Origin: Cyclobacterium marinum DSM 745 | Lineage (GTDB): Bacteria; Bacteroidota; Bacteroidia; Cytophagales; Cyclobacteriaceae | Assembly: GCF_000222485.1 (NCBI RefSeq) | Contig: NC_015914.1 | Span: forward strand, 4,632,001-4,696,000 | Reading direction: 5' to 3' | DNA: 64,000 nucleotides | In this document: positions 55,431-64,000 of the stretch, piece after piece | Position numbering within the stretch: the first letter of the stretch is position 1 | How the letters are laid out: each line of letters starts with the position of its first letter | Translations under genes and position numbers: made by a program | The notes under the pieces: model-generated | Databases searched by the model: none | Told to the model about the DNA's origin: nothing | Seen by the model: the letters and a program-made list of their open reading frames with translations, nothing else

Positions 55431-57338
55431 CTATTCCCCAGACAAACGCACTTTTATTTCCCCTTTATTTTCTTCTAAAACCCACGATGGAATTCTTAGC
55501 TCAATTCTTTTTAGGTTTTCAATTTGCTTATCCAATTGGAGCGGAGCCGGATCAAGTGAGACAATAGACAAGTTAAACTCAGGATGGGATAGGTTTTCCA
55601 ACTTGAGGGTTTTGCCATCCTGAGTCAAAACAGCTCCACCATCTACTAACTCAATATCGGCCTGCGTCATAAGTTGCCAGGTGATCAATTTTGTAGCATC
55701 GTTGGTTTCAATTTGGTCTTCGATGATAATTGATCTTGGGCTATCTTTAATAAACTTCCTAGCAGCGCTTTTAAGTTGACCTGCAAAAGTCGGCGTAAGG
55801 TCAAAAGTGGCTTCAGGTTTTTTCCCACCTTTAAAGTCTACCAAAGTTGCCAAACCATCAACTTTGTGCCGCTTATTATCTACCGAGATTGTACTATGTC
55901 CAAAATTATTCTTTGTAAGTAATTTCCATCTGTCACATTCCTGACACCTATTCCATAAATCGAAACCGGCTCTCGACAGCACCCCATAGCTCTGGTTGCC
56001 CGGGTCGATCACCCATCGAACACCATTTAATTCAAAAATAAAAGAACCGGCATCCATATTTCCATGGCTTATCGATCCTCGCCCCCCTTTTCCGCCAAAA
56101 TAATACCCTTCTTTATTCTCCCCCTGACCGGTAAAAATCACAATTGGGTTTGCTCCTTCACCTTTCCAGGCACTTTGAACAAGTCCTGATTCCTTTTCTT
56201 CGAACTGTGCTGTCCAAACCAAGCCTGCTCCTGCCAGGCGAGAGATTTTCCCTATCTCATCAGGAGTTTGCATAAATCTTTTAGTATTCAAGTAGTTTCT
56301 ATCTCCTGTTTTGGAGGCAAACCAACTCAAGGTAAAATCGGTATATAGCTCCGGTACATCCGGACTATCTGCATAATTGTATAATAGTTTGGAAGGTGCT
56401 GTGGTTAAAAGTCCGAAATTTGCGCTCTCTTTAAAGCCCGGATAGTCACCTATTCCAAAATCTGTTCCAAAAGCGCTCTCAAGCATCGCTGCAGTTACTG
56501 CTGAAAACATTGTCCCATAACCCCAGTAGGTAGCGCCTTCAGGATAAGCACCATCCGGAGCATATGCTGCAAGTGCATGGTTCATGCCTTCGATTGATCT
56601 TTTCATGGTTTTTGCTGCCAATTCCGGGTTTTCCTCAGCAATGGCTATAGAGGCTGCAATCATTCCCGCATTACAAACCTGATTCCAGTTATTGGTACCA
56701 TTGACCCACCTAGGGGTCTCTCCATTTTCAGGCCAACTAGGCATAATACCCTTTTCTATCAATGACTTTTTCGCCAAAGAGATGGTTGATTTGGGTAATT
56801 TCCCTGCGGTCCAGTCTAGTGCCAGAGCAATGGCCAATGACATTTCTCCTACATCAAGAAAATGCTTTGGGTTCCAAGTAGGGAAATTACAGGCAGCAAT
56901 CACTTCTTCATTTAACCTTTGCAAAATATCAGGATTCTTTTCTACGAAATAGACCATTCCTAACATGTTTATTCGATAGAGGAAATCTCTAGAAATACCA
57001 AGCTGGTTTTGTTGAGATCGGGGATTATCTGGGATGTCAACTGTAATTAAATCCATTGCCAGTACTGATGCAGCATTGTACTTGATGGCTTGATAAATAT
57101 GCTGAATAAGGGGATCGGTTTGAAGCTTTTCTCTTAGCCTTTTTTCAGTTGCTTGATTTAAAATTAATCTAGGTTGGGCTTTCTGAAGATTCTTTTTCAG
57201 ATACGGTACCGATATAGGGTTATTGAGTTGATACGATTGATTAGCATTGTTTTGTGACAGCTGAGCATAAGCCAGGTCGCTCCTTAATGTAACCATAAGA
57301 AGGCTTATTATAAACAACAATTGATGTAAATATTTCAA
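55431..57338 (-). CDS. Secreted heparinase II/III-family polysaccharide lyase-like protein
   Basis: 635 residues with a Sec signal ending DLAYAQ (about residue 26). An alpha/alpha-toroid (about 60-370) carries NNWNQVCNAGM and GATYWGYGTMF, holding the Asn and Tyr of the family's active site. The C-terminal beta-sandwich (about 385-630) carries GSISHGNMDAGSFIFELNG with the catalytic-type His, DPGNQSYG and NNFGHSTISVD. Heparinase II/III-fold proteins cleave uronate-containing glycans by beta-elimination. It converges on the flavoprotein-like operon, with 63 bases between stops. Exact substrate class (glycosaminoglycan, alginate or other uronate) is not readable. Confidence 0.88.
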   Translation of the reverse strand: MKYLHQLLFIISLLMVTLRSDLAYAQLSQNNANQSYQLNNPISVPYLKKNLQKAQPRLILNQATEKRLREKLQTDPLIQHIYQAIKYNAASVLAMDLITVDIPDNPRSQQNQLGISRDFLYRINMLGMVYFVEKNPDILQRLNEEVIAACNFPTWNPKHFLDVGEMSLAIALALDWTAGKLPKSTISLAKKSLIEKGIMPSWPENGETPRWVNGTNNWNQVCNAGMIAASIAIAEENPELAAKTMKRSIEGMNHALAAYAPDGAYPEGATYWGYGTMFSAVTAAMLESAFGTDFGIGDYPGFKESANFGLLTTAPSKLLYNYADSPDVPELYTDFTLSWFASKTGDRNYLNTKRFMQTPDEIGKISRLAGAGLVWTAQFEEKESGLVQSAWKGEGANPIVIFTGQGENKEGYYFGGKGGRGSISHGNMDAGSFIFELNGVRWVIDPGNQSYGVLSRAGFDLWNRCQECDRWKLLTKNNFGHSTISVDNKRHKVDGLATLVDFKGGKKPEATFDLTPTFAGQLKSAARKFIKDSPRSIIIEDQIETNDATKLITWQLMTQADIELVDGGAVLTQDGKTLKLENLSHPEFNLSIVSLDPAPLQLDKQIENLKRIELRIPSWVLEENKGEIKVRLSGE

Positions 57339-57429
57339 GACAGTTATGCTTAAATAGTTGTATAATTCAAGAAAGATTCCTTACCCAAAAAGGAATTCGA
57401 TAAACTTTAATAGAATTGAACGGATAGCT

Positions 57430-58062
57430 TCACCTTACTATTGGTTCTAAATACAAATCTATATCCCCAAAAAACTCCTCTAAGTCCAGTTTAAACCCAT
57501 GGATCACCTTTGACTCTGCCACATCTCCGGAGGTAAGCAAAAGGGAGGGGACATATTTTCCGTTAGAAAGACTATAGATTAACAAATCCTGGGTTTCAGC
57601 ATGTATGATCCAATATTCCTGAACTCCATTGGACTCATAAAGCTTAAACTTATGCTTCAATTCGGTTTTACTGTTGCTAGGGGATAGAATTTCAACAATC
57701 AAATCTGGGGCTCCTATGCAGCCTCTGTCATCCAATTTTTCCCGATCACAAATCACGCAGATATCCGGCTGAACCACATCATGTATTAAATGATCTGCTC
57801 TGGATGCTTTTGGAAAACGCACATCGAAGGGTGCATCGTAAACTTGACATGATTTGTCTTCCAAAAAGTAATAGAGTTTAGCAGCCAACTTTATTGAAAT
57901 TTGCTGATGGATACGTTTTGGGGCAGCAGCAGCTTTTTTAAAGGCTTTCCCTTTGATCAGTTCGACCACTTCCTCCATCTGCCATTTCAGGTAATCGGCA
58001 TAGGAATAATTCCCATATTCCAAATCCGGTTCATTGACATTATCCGGTTTTTTGACTTCCAT
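57430..58062 (-). CDS. Uma2-family (DUF820) PD-(D/E)XK nuclease-fold protein
   Basis: 210 residues, the normal length. The core motif is APDLIVEILSPSNSKTELK, which supplies the Asp, Glu and downstream Lys of a PD-(D/E)XK site, followed by the typical 'HKFKLYESNGVQEYWIIHAE' helix-strand. Other family features are 'VVQPDICVICDREKLDDRG' and an N-terminal 'YADYLKWQMEEVVELIKGKA'. These proteins are widespread in cyanobacteria and Bacteroidota; nuclease activity is predicted, a biological role is not established. No partner antitoxin or restriction gene is next to it. Its start is 365 bases from the divergent PLP-enzyme gene. Confidence 0.88.
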   Translation of the reverse strand: MEVKKPDNVNEPDLEYGNYSYADYLKWQMEEVVELIKGKAFKKAAAAPKRIHQQISIKLAAKLYYFLEDKSCQVYDAPFDVRFPKASRADHLIHDVVQPDICVICDREKLDDRGCIGAPDLIVEILSPSNSKTELKHKFKLYESNGVQEYWIIHAETQDLLIYSLSNGKYVPSLLLTSGDVAESKVIHGFKLDLEEFFGDIDLYLEPIVR

Positions 58063-58427
58063 ACTATAAATATACTGATTTTAGGACTATTTTAGAGATA
58101 GTGTATTCTAAATTATGGGTTAAAGTATGCTTGAACCTTGAGACCAAAAGAAAATCAAGGAAAAAAGGTACCGGAAGAAAAAAATGGATTTTAGAGAGAC
58201 TGGAAATATTTGTGCTTATTGTCTTTGAAGGTAGCGTTGATCTTTCAGTTAAATATCTTCGGTTAAATAATCGATAGAATTTTGGTGATTCAGGGTGCGT
58301 TCATTGGTTTACATCTTCCTCAAACATCAATGCTAAATTATTCATCCATAAGAATTAAAATTAAATTCTAATATGGACAAAAATCTAATTATATACTATT
58401 ACCTTTTATTTTGAAAAAAAATTGATC
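58063..58427. other. Divergent intergenic region, nothing specific recognised
   Basis: AT-rich spacer between the Uma2 gene (-) and the PLP-enzyme gene (+). It presumably holds both promoters. No exact TAnnTTTG box with a spaced TTG was found, and no repeat or ORF is supported. Confidence 0.4.
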
Positions 58428-60020
58428 ATGATTAGCAGAAGAAAAGTAATAAATATTTTATCAAGCCTGCCATTTGGAGGTCTGTTTTTAGGAGCACTTC
58501 TGGGTACAAATAGTGCCAGGTCAATGCCTACCACTACTGTGTCCCCAAGTAAAAAGGCTCTTGGCAAAAGCATATATGACTCGATTGGAGTACGGCCACT
58601 GATTAATGCCCGAGGCACTGTTACTGTCGTTGGTGCAACTCGGGTCTTGCCTGAAGTACAGGTGGCGATGGACGAAGCGGTGAAGGACTTTGTTCAAATT
58701 GATGAACTGATGAATGGAGTAGGGCTTCGCCTAGCAGAAATAACAGGGGCGGAATGGGGCGTGGTTTCTTCAGGTGCATCCGCTGCAATATCTATTGCGA
58801 CAGCCGGTTGTGTGACAGGAGGCGACCCTGATAAGATTTGGCAAATCCCCAATCTGGATGGAATGAAGGATGAAGTGATTATTCCTTCATATTCTCGATC
58901 GGCCTATGATGCTGCAGCAAAGGCGGTGGGAGTGAGAATGATAGAGGTAAATAGCCCAGAAGAATTAAAAGTTGCACTTGGTCCCCGAACAGCTATGATT
59001 ATGGTCTTAGCAAGTGGTGCATCTGAGGACGGGCCTCTCTCGCTGAAAATAATCTCGGCTCTGGCCAAGCCACTTAACGTGCCAATCCTTGTGGATGCAG
59101 CGGCTGAGGGACTAGAAGTCCCGAATCCACATATAGCCCAAGGGGCAGATATGGTTGCTTATAGTGGAGGTAAATATTTACGAGGTCCACAATGTGCCGG
59201 CTTATTGATAGGACGCAAAGACTTGGTCCAAGCTTCTTGGATCACAAGTGCGCCCCACCATGGTTTTGGACGTGGGTTTAAGGTGGGACGAGAGGAGATA
59301 ATGGGGATGCTGACAGCAGTAGAAATGTGGAAAAAACGGGATCATGCAGAAGAATGGAGGATGTGGATTTCGTGGGCCAATTACATCTCCGATCGTCTGG
59401 AACAGGTTCCCGGGGTGAAGACAGAGATTCTTCTCCCAAAAGGAAGATCTAATCGATCACCTTCTCTTCAAGTAAATTGGGATATTTCTTTAATTCCACT
59501 CACAGGACAGGATGTTGAAGAACTTTTGTGGGAAAACAATCCCCGAATTGCTGTCAGCGGTGCTGGGAGTTACCTTCCTTTCCCTCCAAATAGGGAGCCT
59601 AACATACGGATTAACCCTTCCCAACTTATGGCAGGCGAGGAGAAGGTAATTGCCAAAAGCGTTTATGACTTGCTTTCCAATCCACCAAAGATGCAAAAGC
59701 CTAGTGGTCCTGCTGCTTTTAACTTAAGTGGCCTTTGGGACCTAGAGATACAATTCGTCGCGAGCATTGTGAACCAAACTTTCATGCTTGAACAAAAAGG
59801 AAATGAAATTTTTGGTACCCACCATGCTAGTTTCGGACCTCGTGAGCTAACAGGTACGCTTCATGGTAATGATATTTTGATACGAAGTTCTTATACAAAG
59901 CAAGGTGTGCGCTTTAATTTTCAATTTACAGGAGTAGCGAATAACAATAATATGAACGGTATATTGAGTTTGGGTGAATACGGCAGGGCAGAATGGAAAG
60001 CAAAACGGAGAAAATATTAA
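58428..60020 (+). CDS. Probable Tat-exported SelA-like PLP-dependent enzyme with C-terminal beta domain
   Basis: 530 residues from the ATG at 58428. The N-terminus MISRRKVINILSSLPFGGLF is a Tat-type signal (SRRKV). Residues 45-420 are a fold-type I PLP enzyme of the SelA/D-glucosaminate-6-phosphate ammonia-lyase group: 'GVRPLINARGTVTVVGATRV', GVVSSGASAAIS, VDAAAEG (Asp binding the pyridine) and AYSGGKYLRGPQ with the PLP Lys at 249. The last 95 or so residues (FNLSGLWDLEIQFVASIVNQ onward) form a separate beta-rich domain resembling a lipocalin-like or Sec-independent add-on. Enzymes of this group eliminate or deaminate amino-sugar acids; an extracytosolic role is inferred from the signal. Confidence 0.8.
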   Translation: MISRRKVINILSSLPFGGLFLGALLGTNSARSMPTTTVSPSKKALGKSIYDSIGVRPLINARGTVTVVGATRVLPEVQVAMDEAVKDFVQIDELMNGVGLRLAEITGAEWGVVSSGASAAISIATAGCVTGGDPDKIWQIPNLDGMKDEVIIPSYSRSAYDAAAKAVGVRMIEVNSPEELKVALGPRTAMIMVLASGASEDGPLSLKIISALAKPLNVPILVDAAAEGLEVPNPHIAQGADMVAYSGGKYLRGPQCAGLLIGRKDLVQASWITSAPHHGFGRGFKVGREEIMGMLTAVEMWKKRDHAEEWRMWISWANYISDRLEQVPGVKTEILLPKGRSNRSPSLQVNWDISLIPLTGQDVEELLWENNPRIAVSGAGSYLPFPPNREPNIRINPSQLMAGEEKVIAKSVYDLLSNPPKMQKPSGPAAFNLSGLWDLEIQFVASIVNQTFMLEQKGNEIFGTHHASFGPRELTGTLHGNDILIRSSYTKQGVRFNFQFTGVANNNNMNGILSLGEYGRAEWKAKRRKY

Positions 60021-60406
60021 AATCCAGCAGTTTTGTAGAAAGTGGTAAATACTAAAGGAATTAATTATGGAAGGAGTCATGGTGAAATATTTCCTAAATT
60101 ACTTCCATAAAAAATTTGGTGCTTTGTTTTTATTTCTTTTAAGTCATGCTACTATGAAGCAGGAGAAAATTTGTAATTGAAGCAGTCTTTTTATTCAACC
60201 TCATTATTGCCGGGATAAGTATGGGTAATAGTTTTAAGTAAAGTTTTCTAATTGAACACAAGGTTTAGCCTCCTCATTACCCTAAGTTCTTTACATCAGA
60301 TTGGTATAGCAACTTCCGGTAATGAATTAGCAAAAATATGTATCTAAATTTCTTTTGCCTCATTTAAAATTAGTAAATTAGTGGTTCATCATTACCCAAT
60401 AGAAAA
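60021..60406. other. Intergenic region with one weak micro-ORF
   Basis: Mostly AT-rich non-coding sequence ahead of the FG-GAP lipoprotein gene. A 37-codon plus-strand frame at 60067-60180 encodes a basic start and a hydrophobic run (KKFGALFLFLLSHA) like an isolated signal peptide, perhaps the remnant of a lost secreted protein; it is not supported as a gene. No promoter box or repeat stands out. Confidence 0.35.
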
Positions 60407-63400
60407 ATGAAAATAGCCGTAGTTGCACTACTATTTTTCACACTTTTTGCATGCTCTGAGTCTAGAAACGAAGAATTTCTGTTTAAATCCATACCATCGG
60501 AAATTTCTGATCTTAATTTTATAAATGAATTAAAGGAGTCTGCTAATTTAAGTATTCTCTATTACCTCTATTTCTACAATGGTGGTGGTGTGGCCATAGG
60601 GGATATCAATAATGATGGTCTTCAAGACATTTATCTAACCGGAAATCAAGTAGCCAACAAATTATTTTTAAATAAAGGGAACATGGTTTTTGAGGACATC
60701 ACTGATAAGGCCGGAGTTGCCGGATTAGCTGATTGGAATACAGGGGTAACGATGGCTGATATAAATGGTGATGGTTATCTTGATATTTATGTGTGTGCTG
60801 TTGTAGGAATCCATGGGTTTAAGGGTAAGAATGAACTGTTTATCAACAATGGTGACCTGACCTTCAGCGAAGAAGGGAAGAAATATGGATTGGATTTTAA
60901 AAACTATTCTACAATGGCTTCATTCTTTGATTATGACAATGATGGAGATCTGGACATGTATTTGTTAAACCATTCTGTCCATACTGATAATTCCTATGGC
61001 CCGGCAGCGATAAGACATGAGCGCACTGAGGAAAGTGGTGATAAGTTGCTTAGGAATGAAGGTGGAAACTTCATTGATGTAAGTCAGGATGCAGGGATTT
61101 TTGGTGGGGCCAATGGCTATGGACTTGGGTTGGCCACTGCAGATTTTAACAATGATGGATTTACTGATCTTTATATAAGCAACGATTTTCACGAAGACGA
61201 TTATTACTATGTCAACAATGGAGACGGCACTTTTACCGAGCAACTAAAGGATAAATTCAGCCAGGTAAGCAGGTTTTCTATGGGGAATGATGCTGTGGAC
61301 ATCAATCAAGATGGCTTTGTAGATATTGTCACTTTGGATATGCTTCCTGAAGATGAAAAAGTACTTAAATCATCTATGAGTGATGACCCCATTTATACAC
61401 ATGACCTAAAAATAGAACGCCTCAATTATCATCCTCAGTATGCGCGAAATATGTTGCAAATCAACCGTGGTGGAGAATACTTTCAGGAAGTCGCCTTGTA
61501 CAGTGGTGTCTCAGCTACGGATTGGAGTTGGAGTCCTTTATTTGCAGATTTTGATCTGGATGGAAAGCAGGATTTATTCATTTCTACAGGGATTTCCCGA
61601 AGACCCAATGATCATGATTATATCAATTACATCTCAAGTGAGGAAGTAGAGCGCCAATTTAATGCTTCCAATAAATTGGATCAGGAAGCATTGAATAAAA
61701 TGCCTTCTGGAAAAGTGAAAAACTATATTTTTAAAGGTGAGGATCAACTTAAGTTTATTGATCAAACAGGCAAGTGGATGGTTGATCAACCGAATTTATC
61801 TACCGGAGCCGCTTGGGCGGATTTGGACAATGATGGTGACCTAGATTTAGTAACCAACACTATCAATGAACCTGCTACCTTATACAGGAATGACTTGAAT
61901 GAAAATTCAGCCTATTTAAAAATTAAGGTGAATTTCATGGCTCCAAATACTTTTGGGGTTGGCACCAAAGTGATCACTTGGCACCATGGGAAGATGCAAA
62001 TGAAGCAATTATTTACCTCAAGGGGTTTTCAGTCTTCCTCTGAACATTTGGTACATTTCGGTTTCGGAAATTCACTACAAGTTGATTCGCTGTATGTAAT
62101 ATGGCCAGACAATACCATAGAAAAAAAATATGATATCGCAGTGAATCAAACCTTAGAATTAACACCATTTGAAGTTCGCGATAAGGTGGATTATTTAAGT
62201 GTTTTCCCTGAACCAGACACTTGGTTTCAAAAGGTTGACGATTTGCCGGGATTAAATTATAAACACCAAGAAAATAGGTTTATAGATTTTAACCGTCAAA
62301 AGCTTATCCCTTACAAGATTTCTGATCGGGGACCTGCAGTCGTAGTCAAAGACCTTGATGGAAATGGTAGTGATGACATTTTCTTTGGAGGGGCTAAATC
62401 TCAACCCTCTAGAATCTTTCTTCAGGATGGGAATGGCTTTGTTGAAAAATACTACAGTGAAATCGGTTTTGATTCCTTACATGAAGATGTGTCGGCTATA
62501 ATTGAAGATTTGAATAATGATGGGATAAATGACCTGTTTGTGGTTTCGGCAGGAGGAGAGTTTACCGCAGGTAATGAAGCATTGAAAGACCGTCTATTGA
62601 TCAATGACGGAAAGGACTTTTATAGACAAGAGCTTCCTTCTTATAGAGAAAATGGTTCGGTTGTAAAAGCGCATGATTATGACAAAGATGGTGATATAGA
62701 TCTATTTATTGGTGGGGCTGCAGTTTCAAAAGATTTTGGAAAAATCCCTAAATCTGTACTCTTGAAAAATGAAGTCGGTACTTTTAAAATAATTGGAAAT
62801 GAAGTACTGGAGAATGTTGGAATGGTGACGGATGCCGTCTGGACAGATTTTGACGGAGATTCTTGGGTGGATCTAATCGTAGTAGGGGAGTGGATGTCCC
62901 CCAGATTTTTTCAAAATCATGAAGGAATTTTAAAGGACATTACAGGAGAGATTTTGGATCAAGAGTTAACCGGTCTATGGCAAGCCATTATTCCATTTGA
63001 TATTAATGGAGATGGAGCAACGGATTATTTATTGGGGAATTGGGGATTAAACAGCAAATTCAGTTCTAAAGAAAGTTTCCCTTTAAAGATGTATTATGCA
63101 GATTTTGATGAAAATGGGAGCACAGAAACAATAGTGGCTTATGAAAAAGATGAAAATTATTATACTGTTGCGGGCTTGGATGAACTAGGGAGCCAAATGA
63201 ATTTTTTTAAAAGAAAGTTTACTTCTTATAAAGATTTCGCAGGAAAACCCTTGAAAGAGCTATTTGACGATGAGCAATTGGATCATTCCAACCTTCTTAC
63301 AGCGGAGCAATTGGCTTCCGGATACCTGCTTAATGTAAAGGGTAAGTTTAAGTTTGAAAGTTTTGACGCTTCATTACAAGTAGCACCGTTGACCACTTTT

Positions 63401-63685
63401 TTAAAGTATGATTTTAATGGAGATGGCAAGGAAGAAGTCATGGCAGGTGGGAATTATTTTGGTGTGTCCCCATATCATGGTCGCCTTGGAAGTCTTTCAG
63501 GAAATACAATTACCTCAGAAGGAAAAATAATAGAAGGAAATCAGCTTGGTTTAAATTTCAGCCAAAAAGCGGTAAGAGGTTTAGACATAATCAACTTTAA
63601 TGGCACCCATTATGTCTTGGTTACATTTAACAATGATAAACCAGATTTCTATAAACTAAGACAGGTGAATCAAAGCCAAAAATAG
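60407..63685 (+). CDS. Large FG-GAP/VCBS-repeat lipoprotein with ASPIC/UnbV domain (CRTAC1-like)
   Basis: 1092 residues with a lipoprotein signal ending LFAC (Cys about 16). Numerous FG-GAP/VCBS repeats contain Ca-binding-type loops of the D-x-[ND]-x-D-G pattern ('GDINNDGLQDIYLTGNQ', 'MADINGDGYLDIYVC', 'FDYDNDGDLDMYLLN', 'DLDNDGDLDLVTN', 'DFNGDGKEEVMAGGNYF'), which build one or two beta-propellers. An ASPIC/UnbV domain lies at about residues 505-580 (FGVGTKVITWHHGKMQMKQL, then 'SSEHLVHFGFGNS'). Such proteins are common beside SusC/D genes and are thought to bind ligands or act as surface scaffolds; catalytic function is not known. A REP-like repeat and a terminator for the convergent SusD gene follow. 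Confidence 0.9.
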   Translation: MKIAVVALLFFTLFACSESRNEEFLFKSIPSEISDLNFINELKESANLSILYYLYFYNGGGVAIGDINNDGLQDIYLTGNQVANKLFLNKGNMVFEDITDKAGVAGLADWNTGVTMADINGDGYLDIYVCAVVGIHGFKGKNELFINNGDLTFSEEGKKYGLDFKNYSTMASFFDYDNDGDLDMYLLNHSVHTDNSYGPAAIRHERTEESGDKLLRNEGGNFIDVSQDAGIFGGANGYGLGLATADFNNDGFTDLYISNDFHEDDYYYVNNGDGTFTEQLKDKFSQVSRFSMGNDAVDINQDGFVDIVTLDMLPEDEKVLKSSMSDDPIYTHDLKIERLNYHPQYARNMLQINRGGEYFQEVALYSGVSATDWSWSPLFADFDLDGKQDLFISTGISRRPNDHDYINYISSEEVERQFNASNKLDQEALNKMPSGKVKNYIFKGEDQLKFIDQTGKWMVDQPNLSTGAAWADLDNDGDLDLVTNTINEPATLYRNDLNENSAYLKIKVNFMAPNTFGVGTKVITWHHGKMQMKQLFTSRGFQSSSEHLVHFGFGNSLQVDSLYVIWPDNTIEKKYDIAVNQTLELTPFEVRDKVDYLSVFPEPDTWFQKVDDLPGLNYKHQENRFIDFNRQKLIPYKISDRGPAVVVKDLDGNGSDDIFFGGAKSQPSRIFLQDGNGFVEKYYSEIGFDSLHEDVSAIIEDLNNDGINDLFVVSAGGEFTAGNEALKDRLLINDGKDFYRQELPSYRENGSVVKAHDYDKDGDIDLFIGGAAVSKDFGKIPKSVLLKNEVGTFKIIGNEVLENVGMVTDAVWTDFDGDSWVDLIVVGEWMSPRFFQNHEGILKDITGEILDQELTGLWQAIIPFDINGDGATDYLLGNWGLNSKFSSKESFPLKMYYADFDENGSTETIVAYEKDENYYTVAGLDELGSQMNFFKRKFTSYKDFAGKPLKELFDDEQLDHSNLLTAEQLASGYLLNVKGKFKFESFDASLQVAPLTTFLKYDFNGDGKEEVMAGGNYFGVSPYHGRLGSLSGNTITSEGKIIEGNQLGLNFSQKAVRGLDIINFNGTHYVLVTFNNDKPDFYKLRQVNQSQK

Positions 63686-63717
63686 CCTGGAAATAATTGT
63701 TCTACTGCCTTACCTCT

Positions 63718-63736
63718 GCCTTCGACAGGCTCAGGC
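63718..63736. repeat. REP-like intergenic repeat, copy 2
   Basis: GCCTTCGACAGGCTCAGGC. Identical to copy 1 at 33149-33167 except for the two end bases, which change together (C...G to G...C) and keep the terminal pair. Confidence 0.65.
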
Positions 63737-63809
63737 ACCGGTAATAGATTATTGAAGTTTATACCTTAAAAACAATTAACAATTAAACATTACCTCCCTT
63801 CAAATACAT

Positions 63810-63856
63810 CAAAAGAAAAAATCCGGCACCTATACTTTAGTAAGAGATGCCGGATT
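63810..63856 (-). terminator. Rho-independent terminator of the convergent SusD gene
   Basis: AATCCGGCA (63820-63828) pairs with TGCCGGATT (63848-63856) over nine bases with a 19-base loop. On the minus strand the stem is followed by a T-rich tract (the A-rich stretch 63811-63820), 60 bases after the SusD stop. Confidence 0.75.
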
Positions 63857-63917
63857 GAACATTTCAGTTTTGGGTTCCTTTACAAGAAGCCCGTCAATTG
63901 ATTTTTCTTAGTAATAA

Positions 63918-64000
63918 TTAATAACCAGGATTTTGTTCAAGTACATTACTTGCTGACAGTGCAGCAGTTGGTACAGGGAATCGCTTCAGATGGTCTGAGT
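63918..64000 (-). CDS. SusD/RagB-family lipoprotein, C-terminal fragment (continues outside window)
   Basis: The minus-strand frame entering from the right edge encodes 27 residues ending SDHLKRFPVPTAALSASN then VLEQNPGY and a TAA stop at 63918-63920. The F-P-[IV]-P-x-x-[AE]-[LI] motif followed by N-P-G-Y is the standard end of SusD proteins and matches the ends of the other SusD proteins in this window. A terminator for this strand lies 60 bases downstream. Everything upstream, including its SusC partner, is outside the window. Confidence 0.85.
   Translation of the reverse strand, partial: SDHLKRFPVPTAALSASNVLEQNPGY

Noticed and set aside
55351..55623. 90-codon plus-strand ORF across the end of the heparinase gene
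   Set aside because: It overlaps the last codons of the 54240 gene and runs antisense to a conserved heparinase C-terminus; composition is not protein-like.

Overview
The window reads as a chromosomal segment of a Bacteroidota bacterium, most likely a marine member of the Cytophagales (Cyclobacteriaceae-like). The evidence is several SusC/SusD pairs, ECF sigma/FecR regulators, many lipoproteins with short Bacteroidota-type lipoboxes, an AT-rich base composition, promoter boxes of the TAnnTTTG type, and sulfatase, lyase and dehydrogenase genes typical of marine polysaccharide degraders. No rRNA, tRNA, CRISPR array, phage or intact insertion sequence was seen. The assignment below family level is inference.

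Layout. 1-3.2 kb: the 3' end of a SusC gene and its SusD partner. 3.2-7 kb: a GDSL-type lipoprotein esterase, the decayed remains of a secreted beta-helix/PDZ protein, and guaB (IMP dehydrogenase) of the type known from the protist Tritrichomonas. 7-14 kb: a cyclase-TPR-AraC fusion regulator, a medium-chain dehydrogenase/serine hydrolase pair and a GH97 lipoprotein. 14-19 kb: small housekeeping-like genes (VOC protein, left-handed beta-helix protein, a MOSC gene broken by a nonsense codon, a Crp/Fnr regulator, a lipoprotein, a sterol-desaturase-family protein). 19-22 kb: a minus-strand operon of an APH/MTR-kinase-like protein, an exported ADP-ribosylglycohydrolase homologue and a BASS transporter. 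22-25 kb: a large FAD/Fe-S dehydrogenase.

25-64 kb is polysaccharide-utilisation territory. One locus (25.4-32.8 kb) has an ECF sigma gene without FecR, SusC without an STN domain, SusD and a sulfatase. A convergent minus-strand pair (33.8-38 kb) encodes a BNR propeller protein and a glucose/sorbosone dehydrogenase-cytochrome c lipoprotein. Two STN-type systems then diverge from about 46.4 kb: sigma-FecR-SusC-SusD to the left and FecR-SusC-SusD-FAD oxidoreductase-putative flavoprotein to the right. After these come a heparinase II/III-family protein, a Uma2 nuclease, an apparently Tat-exported PLP enzyme and a giant FG-GAP/ASPIC lipoprotein. The last 83 bases are the C-terminus of another SusD on the minus strand.

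How it fits together: SusC/D pairs bind and import oligosaccharides. The secreted sulfatase, BNR protein, heparinase-family lyase, GH97 and esterase probably trim sulfated or uronate-rich, substituted glycans, and the periplasmic dehydrogenases may oxidise released sugars. The two STN-SusC systems are probably controlled by transenvelope FecR signalling. The most unusual signals are: antisense-oriented terminator hairpins in both FecR-SusC spacers; a possible flavinylation motif in an uncharacterised protein paired with an exported FAD oxidoreductase; the single sigma gene flanked by two FecR genes; the four-part cyclase fusion; and two clear gene-decay events.
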